Below are positions 36,269 through 44,858 of a stretch of 64,000 nucleotides of DNA, piece after piece; position 1 is the first letter of the stretch; every line of letters begins with the position of its first letter. The translations under genes and the position numbers were made by a program. This DNA is from Tepidiforma thermophila. Lineage in GTDB: Bacteria > Chloroflexota > Dehalococcoidia > Tepidiformales > Tepidiformaceae. The stretch lies in the NCBI RefSeq assembly GCF_002563855.1, contig NZ_PDJQ01000001.1, positions 806,001 through 870,000 on the forward strand, given 5' to 3'. The notes under the pieces were generated by a model. That model saw only the letters and a program-made list of their open reading frames with translations, was not told where the DNA came from and did no database searches.

Positions 36269-37255
36269 ATGAAAGTCCTCGCCATCGAATCCTCCTGCGA
36301 CGAGACCGCGGCCGCCGTCGTCGAAGACGGCCGCGTGGCCCTGTCGTCCATCGTCTCCTCCCAGGTCGACCTCCACGCCAAATACGGCGGCGTCGTCCCT
36401 GAGGTCGCCAGCCGCCAGCACCTGCTGAAGATCGTGCCGGTCATCCAGGAGGCGCTCGCGGCGGCCAACTGCACCCTTGACGATATCGACGCCGTCGCCG
36501 GCACCCGCGGCCCCGGCCTCGCAGGGAGCCTCCTCGTCGGGTACAACGCCGCCCGCGCCATCGCGTTCGGCCGCGGCCTCCCCTTCATCGGCGTCAACCA
36601 CCTCGAAGGCCACATCTACGCCAACTGGCTCGTCGAAGGCCCGGAACCCGAGTTCCCCGCCCTCTGCCTCGTCGTCTCCGGCGGCCACACCGACCTGGTC
36701 TTCATGCGCGGCCACGGCCAGTACGAACGGATCGGCGGCACCCGCGACGACGCCGCCGGCGAGGCGTTCGATAAAGCCGGGCGTCTTCTCGGGCTCCCCT
36801 TCCCTGGCGGCCCCCACATCGCCCGCGCCGCCCTTGAAGGCGGTCCCTCCTCGCTCGAACTCCCCCGCGCCTGGCTCCACGGCACCTTCGACTTCAGCTT
36901 CAGCGGTCTCAAAACCGCCGTCCTCCACACCGTCCGCGAAGGCCGCTACCCCGTTCCCGAAATCGCCTGGGAATTCCAGGAGTCCGTCGTCGATGTCCTC
37001 GCCGGCAAGACGGCGCGGCTCGCCCGCGAGCTCGGCGCCCGCAACATCCTCGTCGCCGGCGGCGTCGCCGCGAATGCGCGCCTCCGCGAAGAGCTCCTCC
37101 GCCGCTCGCCGGTCCCCGTCCGTATCCCGCCGCCGAAGTTCTGCACCGATAACGCCGCCATGATCGGCGCCGTCGCCGGCTTCCGCCTCGAACTCGGCGA
37201 GCGCACCCCGCCCGACGTCGACATCTTCACCACGAACGACTGGGCCGCCGTCTAA
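36269..37255 (+). CDS. tsaD: tRNA N6-threonylcarbamoyladenosine transferase
   Basis: 328 residues, full length. The ASKHA-fold signature [20 protein letters not shown] opens the protein; metal-binding histidines lie in [10 protein letters not shown] and the ATP site in the [14 protein letters not shown] region. Transfers threonylcarbamoyl to A37 of ANN-decoding tRNAs with TsaB/TsaE, encoded elsewhere. TATGCT at 36254-36259 ends 9 bases before the ATG. Confidence 0.97.
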   Translation: MKVLAIESSCDETAAAVVEDGRVALSSIVSSQVDLHAKYGGVVPEVASRQHLLKIVPVIQEALAAANCTLDDIDAVAGTRGPGLAGSLLVGYNAARAIAFGRGLPFIGVNHLEGHIYANWLVEGPEPEFPALCLVVSGGHTDLVFMRGHGQYERIGGTRDDAAGEAFDKAGRLLGLPFPGGPHIARAALEGGPSSLELPRAWLHGTFDFSFSGLKTAVLHTVREGRYPVPEIAWEFQESVVDVLAGKTARLARELGARNILVAGGVAANARLREELLRRSPVPVRIPPPKFCTDNAAMIGAVAGFRLELGERTPPDVDIFTTNDWAAV

Positions 37256-37271
37256 CCCGCGGCCAGCTGCC

Positions 37272-37970
37272 CTAGCGCGTGCAGGTCCCCCGCCCGGAGC
37301 AGGTCTCCGGCGGCTCGTCCGGCGGGATCCGGGCGCGGCACAGCTCCGACGGGATGCACGCCTGGTCGGTCACCAGCCCCCAGTACTTCGCCAGCGCTTC
37401 CTCCGGCGTCTCCGGCCCGTAGCTGAACAGGACACGGTCCAGGTCGCCGATGGTCACCGTGGCCAGCCCGTCGACCGGCACCCCGTTCGCAATGAACGAC
37501 CACCGCTCGGTCGCCGTATTGCACAGCTGCTCGCCGGAGGGGAGCACCAGGCACGTCCGCTCGGAGGTGACCCCCGGGAACGACGGGTCCGTCAGCCTGA
37601 ACCCGAGGCTGCGAAAAAATTCGTCCCATGTCGCCAGCGTCGAATGCACATGCACCACCGTGAAGCGCGGCGCGTGGATGTGGACGTGTTCGCTCAGCTC
37701 CCGGCCCTCGGTGTCCGAAAGGAACTGCGGCTGCCCGAAATCGAACCTTTGGCCCCGGATCACCAGCGCGAAGTCCGCGTGCTCGTGTGTTGCCGCCCGC
37801 GGGCCTGCCGCCGTCCAGCCGGGCCCCGGCTGCCCCGCCGCGCTCCCCTCGCCGCCGTCCCAGCGCCACGCCAGGAGCCCGCCCAGCACCACGACGGCCA
37901 GGGCCAGCACGGCCGCTGTCGCCGCCCAGCCCCCCGTGCTCCCCGGCACGCCCTTCTCGAACCATCGCAT
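37272..37970 (-). CDS. Membrane-anchored His-rich protein of unknown function
   Basis: 232 residues, SD GGGAGG upstream. One membrane segment (residues ~15-36), then a long outside domain with clustered histidines (HEHADF, HVHIH, VHVHS) and cysteines at the C-terminus. The His clusters suggest metal binding. It follows the DsbA-like gene on the same strand after 74 bases; its cysteines may be partners. Confidence 0.6.
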   Translation of the reverse strand: MRWFEKGVPGSTGGWAATAAVLALAVVVLGGLLAWRWDGGEGSAAGQPGPGWTAAGPRAATHEHADFALVIRGQRFDFGQPQFLSDTEGRELSEHVHIHAPRFTVVHVHSTLATWDEFFRSLGFRLTDPSFPGVTSERTCLVLPSGEQLCNTATERWSFIANGVPVDGLATVTIGDLDRVLFSYGPETPEEALAKYWGLVTDQACIPSELCRARIPPDEPPETCSGRGTCTR

Positions 37971-38044
37971 ACCGCCATTCCTCCCTGCGGTCGCCCGTCA
38001 CGCCCGTCGGCATGGCCGGAGCTGCGGCCGCGCCCCGCCGTCCC

Positions 38045-38956
38045 CTAGGGTGCGTTCGTCGGCGTTGGCGCGGGGCTCGCAGCGCCCGTCGGCGAGGCCT
38101 CCGGCGTCGCGGTCGACCCCGCCTGCGCCGTCGCCGTCGCCAGCTGGGCCTGTACCTGCTGGAAGAGGCTCCGCCAAGCGTCCATGTTCGCCGGCGTCCC
38201 GGCCCCGAGCGGCTGCCCGTTCACCAGGAAGCCCGGCGTCCCCCGGATGCCGAACGAACTCGCGGTCCGCTGCTGCTCCGTAACCTCGTCCAGGTGCTCC
38301 GAGCTCTCGAGACACTGGTTGAACTTCTCCGTGTCCAGCCCCAGCTCGACCGCGTACTTCTTCAGGTTCTCATCCGAGAACCGCCCCACGTTCAGCTTTT
38401 CATCATCAATCTGGCCCGCCTCGGCCTGCACCAGGAAGAGCTTGTTGTGGTACTCCCAGAACTTGTTCTGGTCGGCCGCGCACATCCCCGCCAGCGCCGC
38501 CCGCACCGACTCCGGCCCGAGGATCGGCAGGTTCTGGTACTCCAGCTGCACGATGCCGGGCTTCACAAACTCCTCGATGATGTCGATCTCCTGCTCACCG
38601 GTGAACTTCAGGCAGAACGGGCACTGGAAATCCGCGTACACCGTCAGCTTCACCGGCGCATCGTCCTTGCCCAGCTTCATCCCGTTCGCGAGGTCCGTGG
38701 GCAGGTCGTTCGCCTTCTCCCGCAGCCGGCTCGCGATGTCGTCGCTCGACCCCCCGCCCGAAGTAGCCACCACCGCCACCAGGATCGCACCCAGCACGAC
38801 GATCACGGCCGCCACGATCAGCACAAACGGCCTCGTGAAAATCTCGCTTCCCCCGCCTCCCGTCCTGCGCGGCGGCGGTGCAGAGGCGCGCGGGGTGCGC
38901 TGCGGCCGCGTCCCCTGCGTCCGGCTCAGTTCGCGGCGTGCCTGGCGATTCGACAT
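38045..38956 (-). CDS. DsbA-family thiol oxidoreductase, membrane anchored
   Basis: 303 residues. Basic, disordered N-terminus, a membrane helix (~residues 43-66), then a thioredoxin fold with the active site CPFC in DFQCPFCLKF and the cis-Pro loop IRGTPGFLVN. The C-terminal tail is Thr/Pro/Ala-rich. It introduces or isomerises disulfides outside the membrane. Confidence 0.88.
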   Translation of the reverse strand: MSNRQARRELSRTQGTRPQRTPRASAPPPRRTGGGGSEIFTRPFVLIVAAVIVVLGAILVAVVATSGGGSSDDIASRLREKANDLPTDLANGMKLGKDDAPVKLTVYADFQCPFCLKFTGEQEIDIIEEFVKPGIVQLEYQNLPILGPESVRAALAGMCAADQNKFWEYHNKLFLVQAEAGQIDDEKLNVGRFSDENLKKYAVELGLDTEKFNQCLESSEHLDEVTEQQRTASSFGIRGTPGFLVNGQPLGAGTPANMDAWRSLFQQVQAQLATATAQAGSTATPEASPTGAASPAPTPTNAP

Positions 38957-39115
38957 CGGGCTCTTCCTGTTCGAAAAGGTGGAATCACACGGCGGGCCGA
39001 CGGGCAGCGCCTGCCCGCCGGCTCAGCCCCGAGATTACCACCCGCCCCGCTACGGGATACGGAAGCCCCGTTTACACAGCTCCCCTCGCCGCCCCACCTG
39101 CCTCCCCGCCCCCAG

Positions 39116-39265
39116 CTGGAAGCTTGGAGCTTGGAGCTTGAAGCCTGACCAAACAGGCACGCCCATCACGCTCCCTCCCGGCTCCCGGCTCCCAGCTCCC
39201 AGCTCCCGGCCCGCCTGCTCTCGCCCAGCCCCTCCCCCAGATTGGAGCTTGGAGGTTGGAGCTTG
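39116..39265. repeat. Flanking heptamer arrays (TTGGAGC and GCTCCCR types)
   Basis: Three short arrays precede the main one: TTGGAGC-type repeats at 39116-39144 and 39242-39265, and GCTCCCR-type at 39170-39209. The two types are variants of one heptamer read on opposite strands. They occupy the region between dsbA-like and the ABC permease gene; no gene lies here. Confidence 0.85.
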
Positions 39266-39290
39266 ACAGGCCGAACCCGCCCGCAACACC

Positions 39291-39655
39291 CGCTCCCCGC
39301 TCCCCGCTCCCCGCTCCCAGCTCCCAGCTCCCCGCTCCCACCTCCCGGCTCCCCGCTCACCGCTCCCAGCTCCCAGCTCCCGGCTCCCAGCTCCCAGCTC
39401 CCAGCTCCCAGCTCCCCGCTCCCCGCTCCCGGCTCCCGGCTCCCAGCTCCCGGCTCCCGGCTCCCGGCTCCCAGCTCCCAGCTCCCCGCTCCCAGCTCCC
39501 AGCTCCCGGCTCCCGGCTCCCAGCTCCCAGCTCCCAGCTCCCGGCTCCCGGCTCCCCGCTCCCGGCTCCCAGCTCCCAGCTCCCAGCTCCCAGCTCCCGG
39601 CTCCCGGCTCCCAGCTCCCAGCTCCCAGCTCCCAGCTCCCCGCTCACCGCTCCCC
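39291..39655. repeat. Heptamer minisatellite (GCTCCCR)n with G-quadruplex potential
   Basis: About fifty tandem copies of the 7-base unit GCTCCC followed by A, G or C, without interruption. On the minus strand this is GGGAGCT/GGGAGCC repeated: G3 tracts separated by 4-base loops, a textbook G-quadruplex pattern many times over. It begins inside the last codons of the ABC permease gene, whose stop is at 39644-39646. All frames are open only because of the period. Confidence 0.93.
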
Positions 39656-40558
39656 GAGGCCGCTGCCCCGCAGGCGCGGGTCCAGCTCGTCTCGGAGCGC
39701 ATCGCCCAGCAGGTTGAAGGCCAGCACCGTCAGGCTCAGCGCCAGCCCGGGGAAGACCGCCAGCCACCACGCCGTGTTGAAGTACGCCCGCGCCTGCGGC
39801 CCCAGGTCGTTCCCCCACGATGGCTCGCCCAGTGGCAGCCCCACGCCAAGGAACGTCAGCGCCGACTCCGCAAGGATCGCCGCCGGCAGCGTCGTGCTCG
39901 CCACCACAATCACCAGCGGCCCAATATTCGGCAGGATGTGCCGGAACATCAGCCGCGCCTCCGAGCAGCCGATGACGCGCGCTGCCTCCACGTACATCCG
40001 CTGCCGCTCGACCAGCACGCCCCCGCGGATGATCCGCATGATCACCGGCGTGAAGATGATGCTGATCGCGATAATGACCGACCGCAGCCCCGGCCCCAGC
40101 CACGTCGCCACCACCAGCCCGAACAGGATCGCCGGGAACGAGAGCAGCACCTCCGCCAGCCGGCTGATCAGCGTGTCGACAAACCCGCCGAGGTAGCCCG
40201 CCAGCAGCCCCAGCACCGTCCCGCCCACCACGCTGATCAGCACCGTCGCAATCCCCACCATCAGCGACGGGCGCGCCCCGTACACCACCCGCGAGTACAG
40301 GTCCTGCCCGTTCCGGTTCGTCCCGAACCAGTGGTCCGCGCTCGGGCCCACCAGGATGTCCGAGCCGAACTCCTTCGGGTCCGTCGTCCGCATGAACGGC
40401 GCATCCGCGAAGACCGCCATCAGCACCAGCCCGGCGATCACCAGCGCCGAGGCCGTCCCCAGCGGCTGCCGCCGCGCGAACCGGCGCAGCCGCCCCAAAC
40501 CGAAATCGATGCGCCGTCCCGGGATTGCGAGCACGCCTGCCTGCGCTTCGGTGGCCAT
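39644..40558 (-). CDS. Dipeptide/oligopeptide ABC transporter permease (DppC type)
   Basis: 304 residues with an N-terminal cytoplasmic arm, one helix and the five-helix permease core; the EAA loop contains [11 protein letters not shown]. Its final residues GLGER and stop lie in the first repeat units of the heptamer array. Forms the channel with the upstream permease. No ABC ATPase gene follows. Confidence 0.88.
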   Translation of the reverse strand: MATEAQAGVLAIPGRRIDFGLGRLRRFARRQPLGTASALVIAGLVLMAVFADAPFMRTTDPKEFGSDILVGPSADHWFGTNRNGQDLYSRVVYGARPSLMVGIATVLISVVGGTVLGLLAGYLGGFVDTLISRLAEVLLSFPAILFGLVVATWLGPGLRSVIIAISIIFTPVIMRIIRGGVLVERQRMYVEAARVIGCSEARLMFRHILPNIGPLVIVVASTTLPAAILAESALTFLGVGLPLGEPSWGNDLGPQARAYFNTAWWLAVFPGLALSLTVLAFNLLGDALRDELDPRLRGSGLGER

Positions 40559-40579
40559 CCTTGCTTTCCTCCCGCGTCC

Positions 40580-41527
40580 TTACACCCGCAGCCGCGGGTC
40601 GGCCCACGCGTACAGCACGTCGACGATCAGCGTGACCATCAGGAACGAGGCCGCAATCGTCACCGTCACCGCCTGGATCGTCTGGTGGTCCCGGTCGGCC
40701 ACCGCTTTCGCCGCCATCGACCCCATCCCCGGGATGCCGAACAGCTGCTCAATCACAATCGAACCGCCGAGGATCAGCCCGAACTGCAGCCCCAGCACCG
40801 TCAGCAGCGTCAGCACCGAGTTCCGGAACACGTGCACCCAGACGACGCTCTGCTCCTTCAATCCCTTCGCACGCGCCGTCCGCACATAATCCGCGTAGAG
40901 CGCCTCGATCATGCTCGAGCGCACGATCCGCGCCACGTAGGCCGAGGCCCCGATCGCCAGCACCAGCGCCGGCAGGACCAGCAGGGCGAAGTGCGTCACC
41001 GGGTCCTCCGTCAATCCCCGCCACTGCTTCACGGGTGTCCAGCCCCACCAGTAGGCCGGCAGGTAGATCACCAGCGTCCCCAGCCAGAAGTTCGGCACCG
41101 AAAGCCCAAGGATCGAGAAGAACCGCGCCGTATAGTCGCCCACGGAGTGCGCCCGCACCGCCGAGAGCGCCCCGATCGGCACGCCGATCGCCAGCGTGAA
41201 GAAGACCGTCACCAGCCCAAGCTGGAGCGTCGTGAAGAAGCGGTCGCGCAGCTCCGGCGTGATCTCCCGGCGCGTCGCCGTGGAAAGCCCGAAATCGCCG
41301 CGGAGCGCATTCCCCAGCCAGAGCAGGTACTGCTCCGGCTTCGACTTATCCAGCCCGAGCTCCTTCTTCACAACGGCGATGCACTCTTCGCACGCCGAAC
41401 CCGAAGCGCCCAGCCGGATCGTCGCCGCATCAGCCGGCAGCGCCCGGATGAGCGTAAACGAAAGGATCGAGACGCCCAGCAGCGTCACCGGAAAGAGCGC
41501 CAGCCGCCGCAGGATGTACGTCCGCAT
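40580..41527 (-). CDS. Dipeptide/oligopeptide ABC transporter permease (DppB type)
   Basis: 315 residues, opening MRTYILRRLALFPVTLLGVS, characteristic of DppB/GsiC. Six helices and the EAA motif YVRTARAKGLKE. It is the second half of the membrane channel, 21 bases ahead of the DppC-type gene. Confidence 0.9.
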   Translation of the reverse strand: MRTYILRRLALFPVTLLGVSILSFTLIRALPADAATIRLGASGSACEECIAVVKKELGLDKSKPEQYLLWLGNALRGDFGLSTATRREITPELRDRFFTTLQLGLVTVFFTLAIGVPIGALSAVRAHSVGDYTARFFSILGLSVPNFWLGTLVIYLPAYWWGWTPVKQWRGLTEDPVTHFALLVLPALVLAIGASAYVARIVRSSMIEALYADYVRTARAKGLKEQSVVWVHVFRNSVLTLLTVLGLQFGLILGGSIVIEQLFGIPGMGSMAAKAVADRDHQTIQAVTVTIAASFLMVTLIVDVLYAWADPRLRV

Positions 41528-41551
41528 CGCATGCTCCTCCCATCGCGAAAA

Positions 41552-41588
41552 GGGGGAAGGGCGGAACGGGGCGGTCCCGCCTTCCCCC
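41552..41588 (-). promoter_or_regulatory. Intercistronic hairpin between binding protein and permease genes
   Basis: A 12-bp GC-rich stem with one bulged base (9 pairs GGGGGAAGG/CCTTCCCCC, then CGG/CCG) in the 69-base gap after the binding-protein gene. Such hairpins commonly protect the message and keep binding-protein expression above that of the permeases. No T-run. Confidence 0.55.
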
Positions 41589-41596
41589 CAGCGGTG

Positions 41597-43393
41597 TCAG
41601 GCGTCCAGCCAGATGTCCTGGACGCGGAAGAACCCGGTGCCCGCGTTCGCGTACATGAAGTCCTTCTCCGGGTAGTTCTTCACCCGGTCGCGGAAGGCCG
41701 CGTAGGCGAACTCCGGCACCGGCAGCGGAATGGCCGGCCCGTACTCCTGGTGGATCACCCGCACGATCTCCTGCACCTTCTGCTTCCGCGCCTCGGGGTT
41801 CAGCTCCTGCGCCTGCGCGTTCCAGAGCTGCTGCATCCGCCCGGCGAACGCCGCCGTATCCGACTTCGGCGAATCCGGCCGCAGGTTCCCGAAGATCGCC
41901 CCGTAGCCCACCGGCACGTAGTGCGCCAGCGCGTTGTAGTCCGGGATCGTCTGGAGCGAAAGCTCCCACGCGATGAACAGGTCCCACGGCTTCGGCGCCT
42001 TCTCCGCGAAGCCGGCCACCGCCCGCGCCACGTAGGTCGCCGGGTCCACCACCTCCACCTCGACCTTCACGCCGAGGTTCTGCTCCAGCTGCTTCTTCAC
42101 GAACTCCGTCGCCGTCGCGAAGATCGGGATCGCCTGCATCGTCACCATCTTGATCGTCGGGAACGTCTGCGACCCGCCGGCCTCCTGCCACAGCTTCTTG
42201 GCATCGCCCGGGTTGAATGCCTGGAGCTTCTTCAGCTCCTCCTGCGAAAGCCCGTACCCCTCCTTCGCGAACTCCGAGGCCGTCGGCCCGCCGTACAGCC
42301 CCTCGCCCAGGTACAGGTTCTTGATGAAGGCATCCCGGTCGATCGCCATCCAGACCGCCTGCCGCAGCCGCTTGTCCGTCCACTTGAAGTTGTCGAACTG
42401 CATAACCAGGTGGCCATTGGCCGGGCCCTTCACCACCTTGATCCCCTTCTCCCGCCCCAGCTCGTCCGCCACCAGCCGGTCGATGTTCACGACCGTCAGC
42501 ACGTCCAGCTCGCCGGCAAGGAACTTCGCCTTGATCGTCGCCGGGTCCGGGATGATCGACTCCTCCCACGCGTCGATGTACGGCCCTTCCTTCACGTAGG
42601 TCGGCGAGGGCGGGTCATGCTGGAAATAGTTCGGGTTCCGCTCGTACCGCGTACCGGTCGGCTCCCGCTTCACCATCCGGTACGGCCCGCTCCCCGCGTT
42701 CATCACCTTCATCAGGTCGCCGCCGTTCGCCTCCACCACCTCCTTCGCCACCACCGCAAACGCGCTCGAACCGAGCGCAATCACGTTCGAGGCGAATGGG
42801 TTCTTCTGCTTGATGACGACGGTGTACTTGTCCGGCGTCTCAATCTTGTCGATCCAGCCCCACTGGATCTGGTTCACCTGCGAGCCCTTCGTCAGCGCCA
42901 CCGGGAAGCGGGTGTACGAGTAGGCCACATCCTCCGCCGTCAGCTCCCGCCCGTTCGCCACATCGGGCTGGAATGTCACCCCCTGGCGCAGCTTCACCCG
43001 CAGCGTCAGCGGGTCCACCTGCTCATGCTCGACCGCCAGGTCGTAGCACACCGTCTTCGTCGAGACCTGGTACGTCCACAGGTGCGAATACGCCTTCGCC
43101 GGGTGGATCGGGTTCGTGACCACGATGTGCGGGTCGAGCCCCGTGTCCGGCGAGGCCTTGGCGATCCGCATCGTCCCGCCGCGCTTGCCCGCCGGCGCCG
43201 GCGTCGGGCTCCCCGCCGGCTGCGTCGCCCCCCCGGAAGGCGCCGTAGCAGTTGCGCCGCCCTCGTCGTCATCGTCGTCGCCGCAGCCGACGCTCAGGCC
43301 GGCCGCCCCGAGGGCCGCCACCCCGGTCCCTGCCAGGAAGGCACGCCGCCGGATGCGGGCGCGCCAGTAGCGGCTCCAGTAGGTCGATTCCAT
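41597..43393 (-). CDS. Extracellular solute-binding lipoprotein, family 5 (peptide/nickel type)
   Basis: 598 residues from ATG at 43393 with SD GGGAGGG; an upstream in-frame start at 43438 would lie outside the SD. A Tat-type signal (RRRAFLAGTG) ends in a lipobox LSVGC, followed by an Asp-rich and Thr/Pro linker. The family-5 fold follows (TLRVKLRQGVTFQPD and AVWMAIDRDAFI motifs). Binds the imported solute; its promoter carries the island's shared 16-bp motif, so the solute may be the island's substrate. Confidence 0.9.
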   Translation of the reverse strand: MESTYWSRYWRARIRRRAFLAGTGVAALGAAGLSVGCGDDDDDEGGATATAPSGGATQPAGSPTPAPAGKRGGTMRIAKASPDTGLDPHIVVTNPIHPAKAYSHLWTYQVSTKTVCYDLAVEHEQVDPLTLRVKLRQGVTFQPDVANGRELTAEDVAYSYTRFPVALTKGSQVNQIQWGWIDKIETPDKYTVVIKQKNPFASNVIALGSSAFAVVAKEVVEANGGDLMKVMNAGSGPYRMVKREPTGTRYERNPNYFQHDPPSPTYVKEGPYIDAWEESIIPDPATIKAKFLAGELDVLTVVNIDRLVADELGREKGIKVVKGPANGHLVMQFDNFKWTDKRLRQAVWMAIDRDAFIKNLYLGEGLYGGPTASEFAKEGYGLSQEELKKLQAFNPGDAKKLWQEAGGSQTFPTIKMVTMQAIPIFATATEFVKKQLEQNLGVKVEVEVVDPATYVARAVAGFAEKAPKPWDLFIAWELSLQTIPDYNALAHYVPVGYGAIFGNLRPDSPKSDTAAFAGRMQQLWNAQAQELNPEARKQKVQEIVRVIHQEYGPAIPLPVPEFAYAAFRDRVKNYPEKDFMYANAGTGFFRVQDIWLDA

Positions 43394-43442
43394 CGCAGTC
43401 CCTCCCCTGTTGGTCGCCCGGAAAACGCTTCGGTCCAAAACT

Positions 43443-43502
43443 TTGGCTGTCTGGCCAATCTCCGGGTCACGGGTAGTATAGGCACGGCTCCGTCCATTGC
43501 AA
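43443..43502 (-). promoter_or_regulatory. Promoter and operator A of the ABC transporter operon
   Basis: Minus strand: TTGCAA (43497-43502), 16 bases, TATACT (43475-43480), then operator TTGGCCAGACAGCCAA (43443-43458), a near-palindrome located just downstream of the expected transcription start. Same motif as five other sites in the 43-60 kb island. Confidence 0.7.
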
Positions 43503-43527
43503 GCATCGACGCCGCCGATACCACCCC

Positions 43528-43580
43528 TTCACGAACCGCCCCGCTCGCGGTACACTGTCCGCCGCTGGACGACCGGCCAA
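43528..43580 (+). promoter_or_regulatory. Promoter and operator C of the P450 operon
   Basis: TTCACG (43528-43533), 17 bases, TACACT (43551-43556), then operator CTGGACGACCGGCCAA (43565-43580) beginning 8 bases after the -10. The ATG follows at 43601. Spacing and position fit a repressor that blocks the start site. Confidence 0.7.
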
Positions 43581-43600
43581 ATCCTTGCGGTGGTAGCCAA

Positions 43601-44842
43601 ATGCCGAGCCTCGCCGAAATCAACCCCCTCGCACCCGAAACCGCCGAGTGCCCCTTCCCCTTCTACGAGGCCATGCGCCGCGAATGCCCCGTCTACCAGG
43701 TCCCCGGCGCCGGCTTCTTCATCGTCTCCCGCTTCGAAGACGTCCTCCACGTCCTCCGCCACCCCGAAATCTTCTCCTCCAAGTCCGGCCCCGGCCTCCG
43801 GCCGGTCCCCGATGAGGAGATCCTCGCCATCATGCGCCAGGGCTGGATGCCCGTGAACACCCTCCTCACCCAGGACCCCCCGGCCCATTCCCGCTACCGC
43901 GCGCTCGTCAACAAGGCCTTCTCCGCACGGCGAGTCGCCAGCCTCGAACCCTCCATCACCGCCATCGCCAACGACCTCATCGACCGCTTCATCAACGACG
44001 GCGAGGTTGAGCTCGTCCGCCAGTTCGCCGTACCGCTTCCCCTCACCGTCATCGCCGATGCCCTCGGCGTCGACCGCGCCGATATGGACCGCTTCAAGCG
44101 CTGGTCCGATGACTCCGTCGCACCCCTCGGCGGCTTCCTCACCCGCGAGCGCGAGATCGAGTGCGCGAAGTCCATCGTCGAATTCCAGCACTACTTCGCC
44201 GAGCGCCTCGAAGAGCGCCGCACCAGCCCCCGCGACGATATCCTCACCGACCTCCTCAACGCCCATATCGGCCTCGAAGGCGAAGAATCGCGCCCGCTCG
44301 ATATGGCCGAGATGCTCAGCATCCTCCAGCAAATCCTCGTCGCCGGGAACGAAACCACCACAAACCTCATCGCCTCCGGCATGATGCTCCTCATCCATCA
44401 CCCGGAGGTCATGCAGCGGCTCCGCGCGCAGCCCGAACTCATCCCCAACTTCGTCGAAGAAGCCCTCCGGCTCGAATCGCCGGTCCAGGGCCTCTTCCGC
44501 CAGGCCGTCGTCGACACCGAAATCGGCGGCACGCCCATCCCTGCCGGGACCCGCATCCTCCTCTCCTACGCCTCGGCCAACCGCGATGAAGCCGAGTTCC
44601 CCCACGCCGACCAGATCGACCTCGAGCGCGAGGCCCCCGAAGGCCACCTCGCCTTCGGCCGCGGCATCCACTACTGCCTCGGCGCCGCCCTCGCCCGCCT
44701 CGAAGCGCGGATCGCCTTCACGCTCCTCCTCAGCCGGCTCAAGAACATCCGCGCCGCCGAGGGCAAGAACGACTACACGCACGTCCCCAGCGTGATCCTC
44801 CGCGGCCTCAAGGCCCTCTACCTCGAGTTCGAACCCTCCTGA
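43601..44842 (+). CDS. Cytochrome P450
   Basis: 413 residues, typical soluble bacterial P450. The I-helix carries AGNETTT, the K-helix ExxR is in EEALRLESP, and the heme loop FGRGIHYCLG places the ligand at Cys359. It hydroxylates an organic substrate with electrons from a ferredoxin, none of which is encoded next to it. Followed 16 bases later by an acyl-CoA dehydrogenase gene. Confidence 0.93.
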   Translation: MPSLAEINPLAPETAECPFPFYEAMRRECPVYQVPGAGFFIVSRFEDVLHVLRHPEIFSSKSGPGLRPVPDEEILAIMRQGWMPVNTLLTQDPPAHSRYRALVNKAFSARRVASLEPSITAIANDLIDRFINDGEVELVRQFAVPLPLTVIADALGVDRADMDRFKRWSDDSVAPLGGFLTREREIECAKSIVEFQHYFAERLEERRTSPRDDILTDLLNAHIGLEGEESRPLDMAEMLSILQQILVAGNETTTNLIASGMMLLIHHPEVMQRLRAQPELIPNFVEEALRLESPVQGLFRQAVVDTEIGGTPIPAGTRILLSYASANRDEAEFPHADQIDLEREAPEGHLAFGRGIHYCLGAALARLEARIAFTLLLSRLKNIRAAEGKNDYTHVPSVILRGLKALYLEFEPS

Positions 44843-44858
44843 GGAGACCCCGTCCCCG

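Noticed and set aside
32997-36272. Long + strand open frame opposite the tungstate ABC genes
   Set aside because: Pro/Arg-rich shadow of tupABC and the hydrolase gene; no motif.
39291-39655. CRISPR-like appearance of the repeat block
   Set aside because: The unit is 7 bases with no spacers and no cas genes nearby.
39242-44842. Huge + strand open frame through the heptamer array into the P450 gene
   Set aside because: The array has no stops in any frame by periodicity and the rest is antisense to the ABC genes; only the P450 part from 43601 is real.
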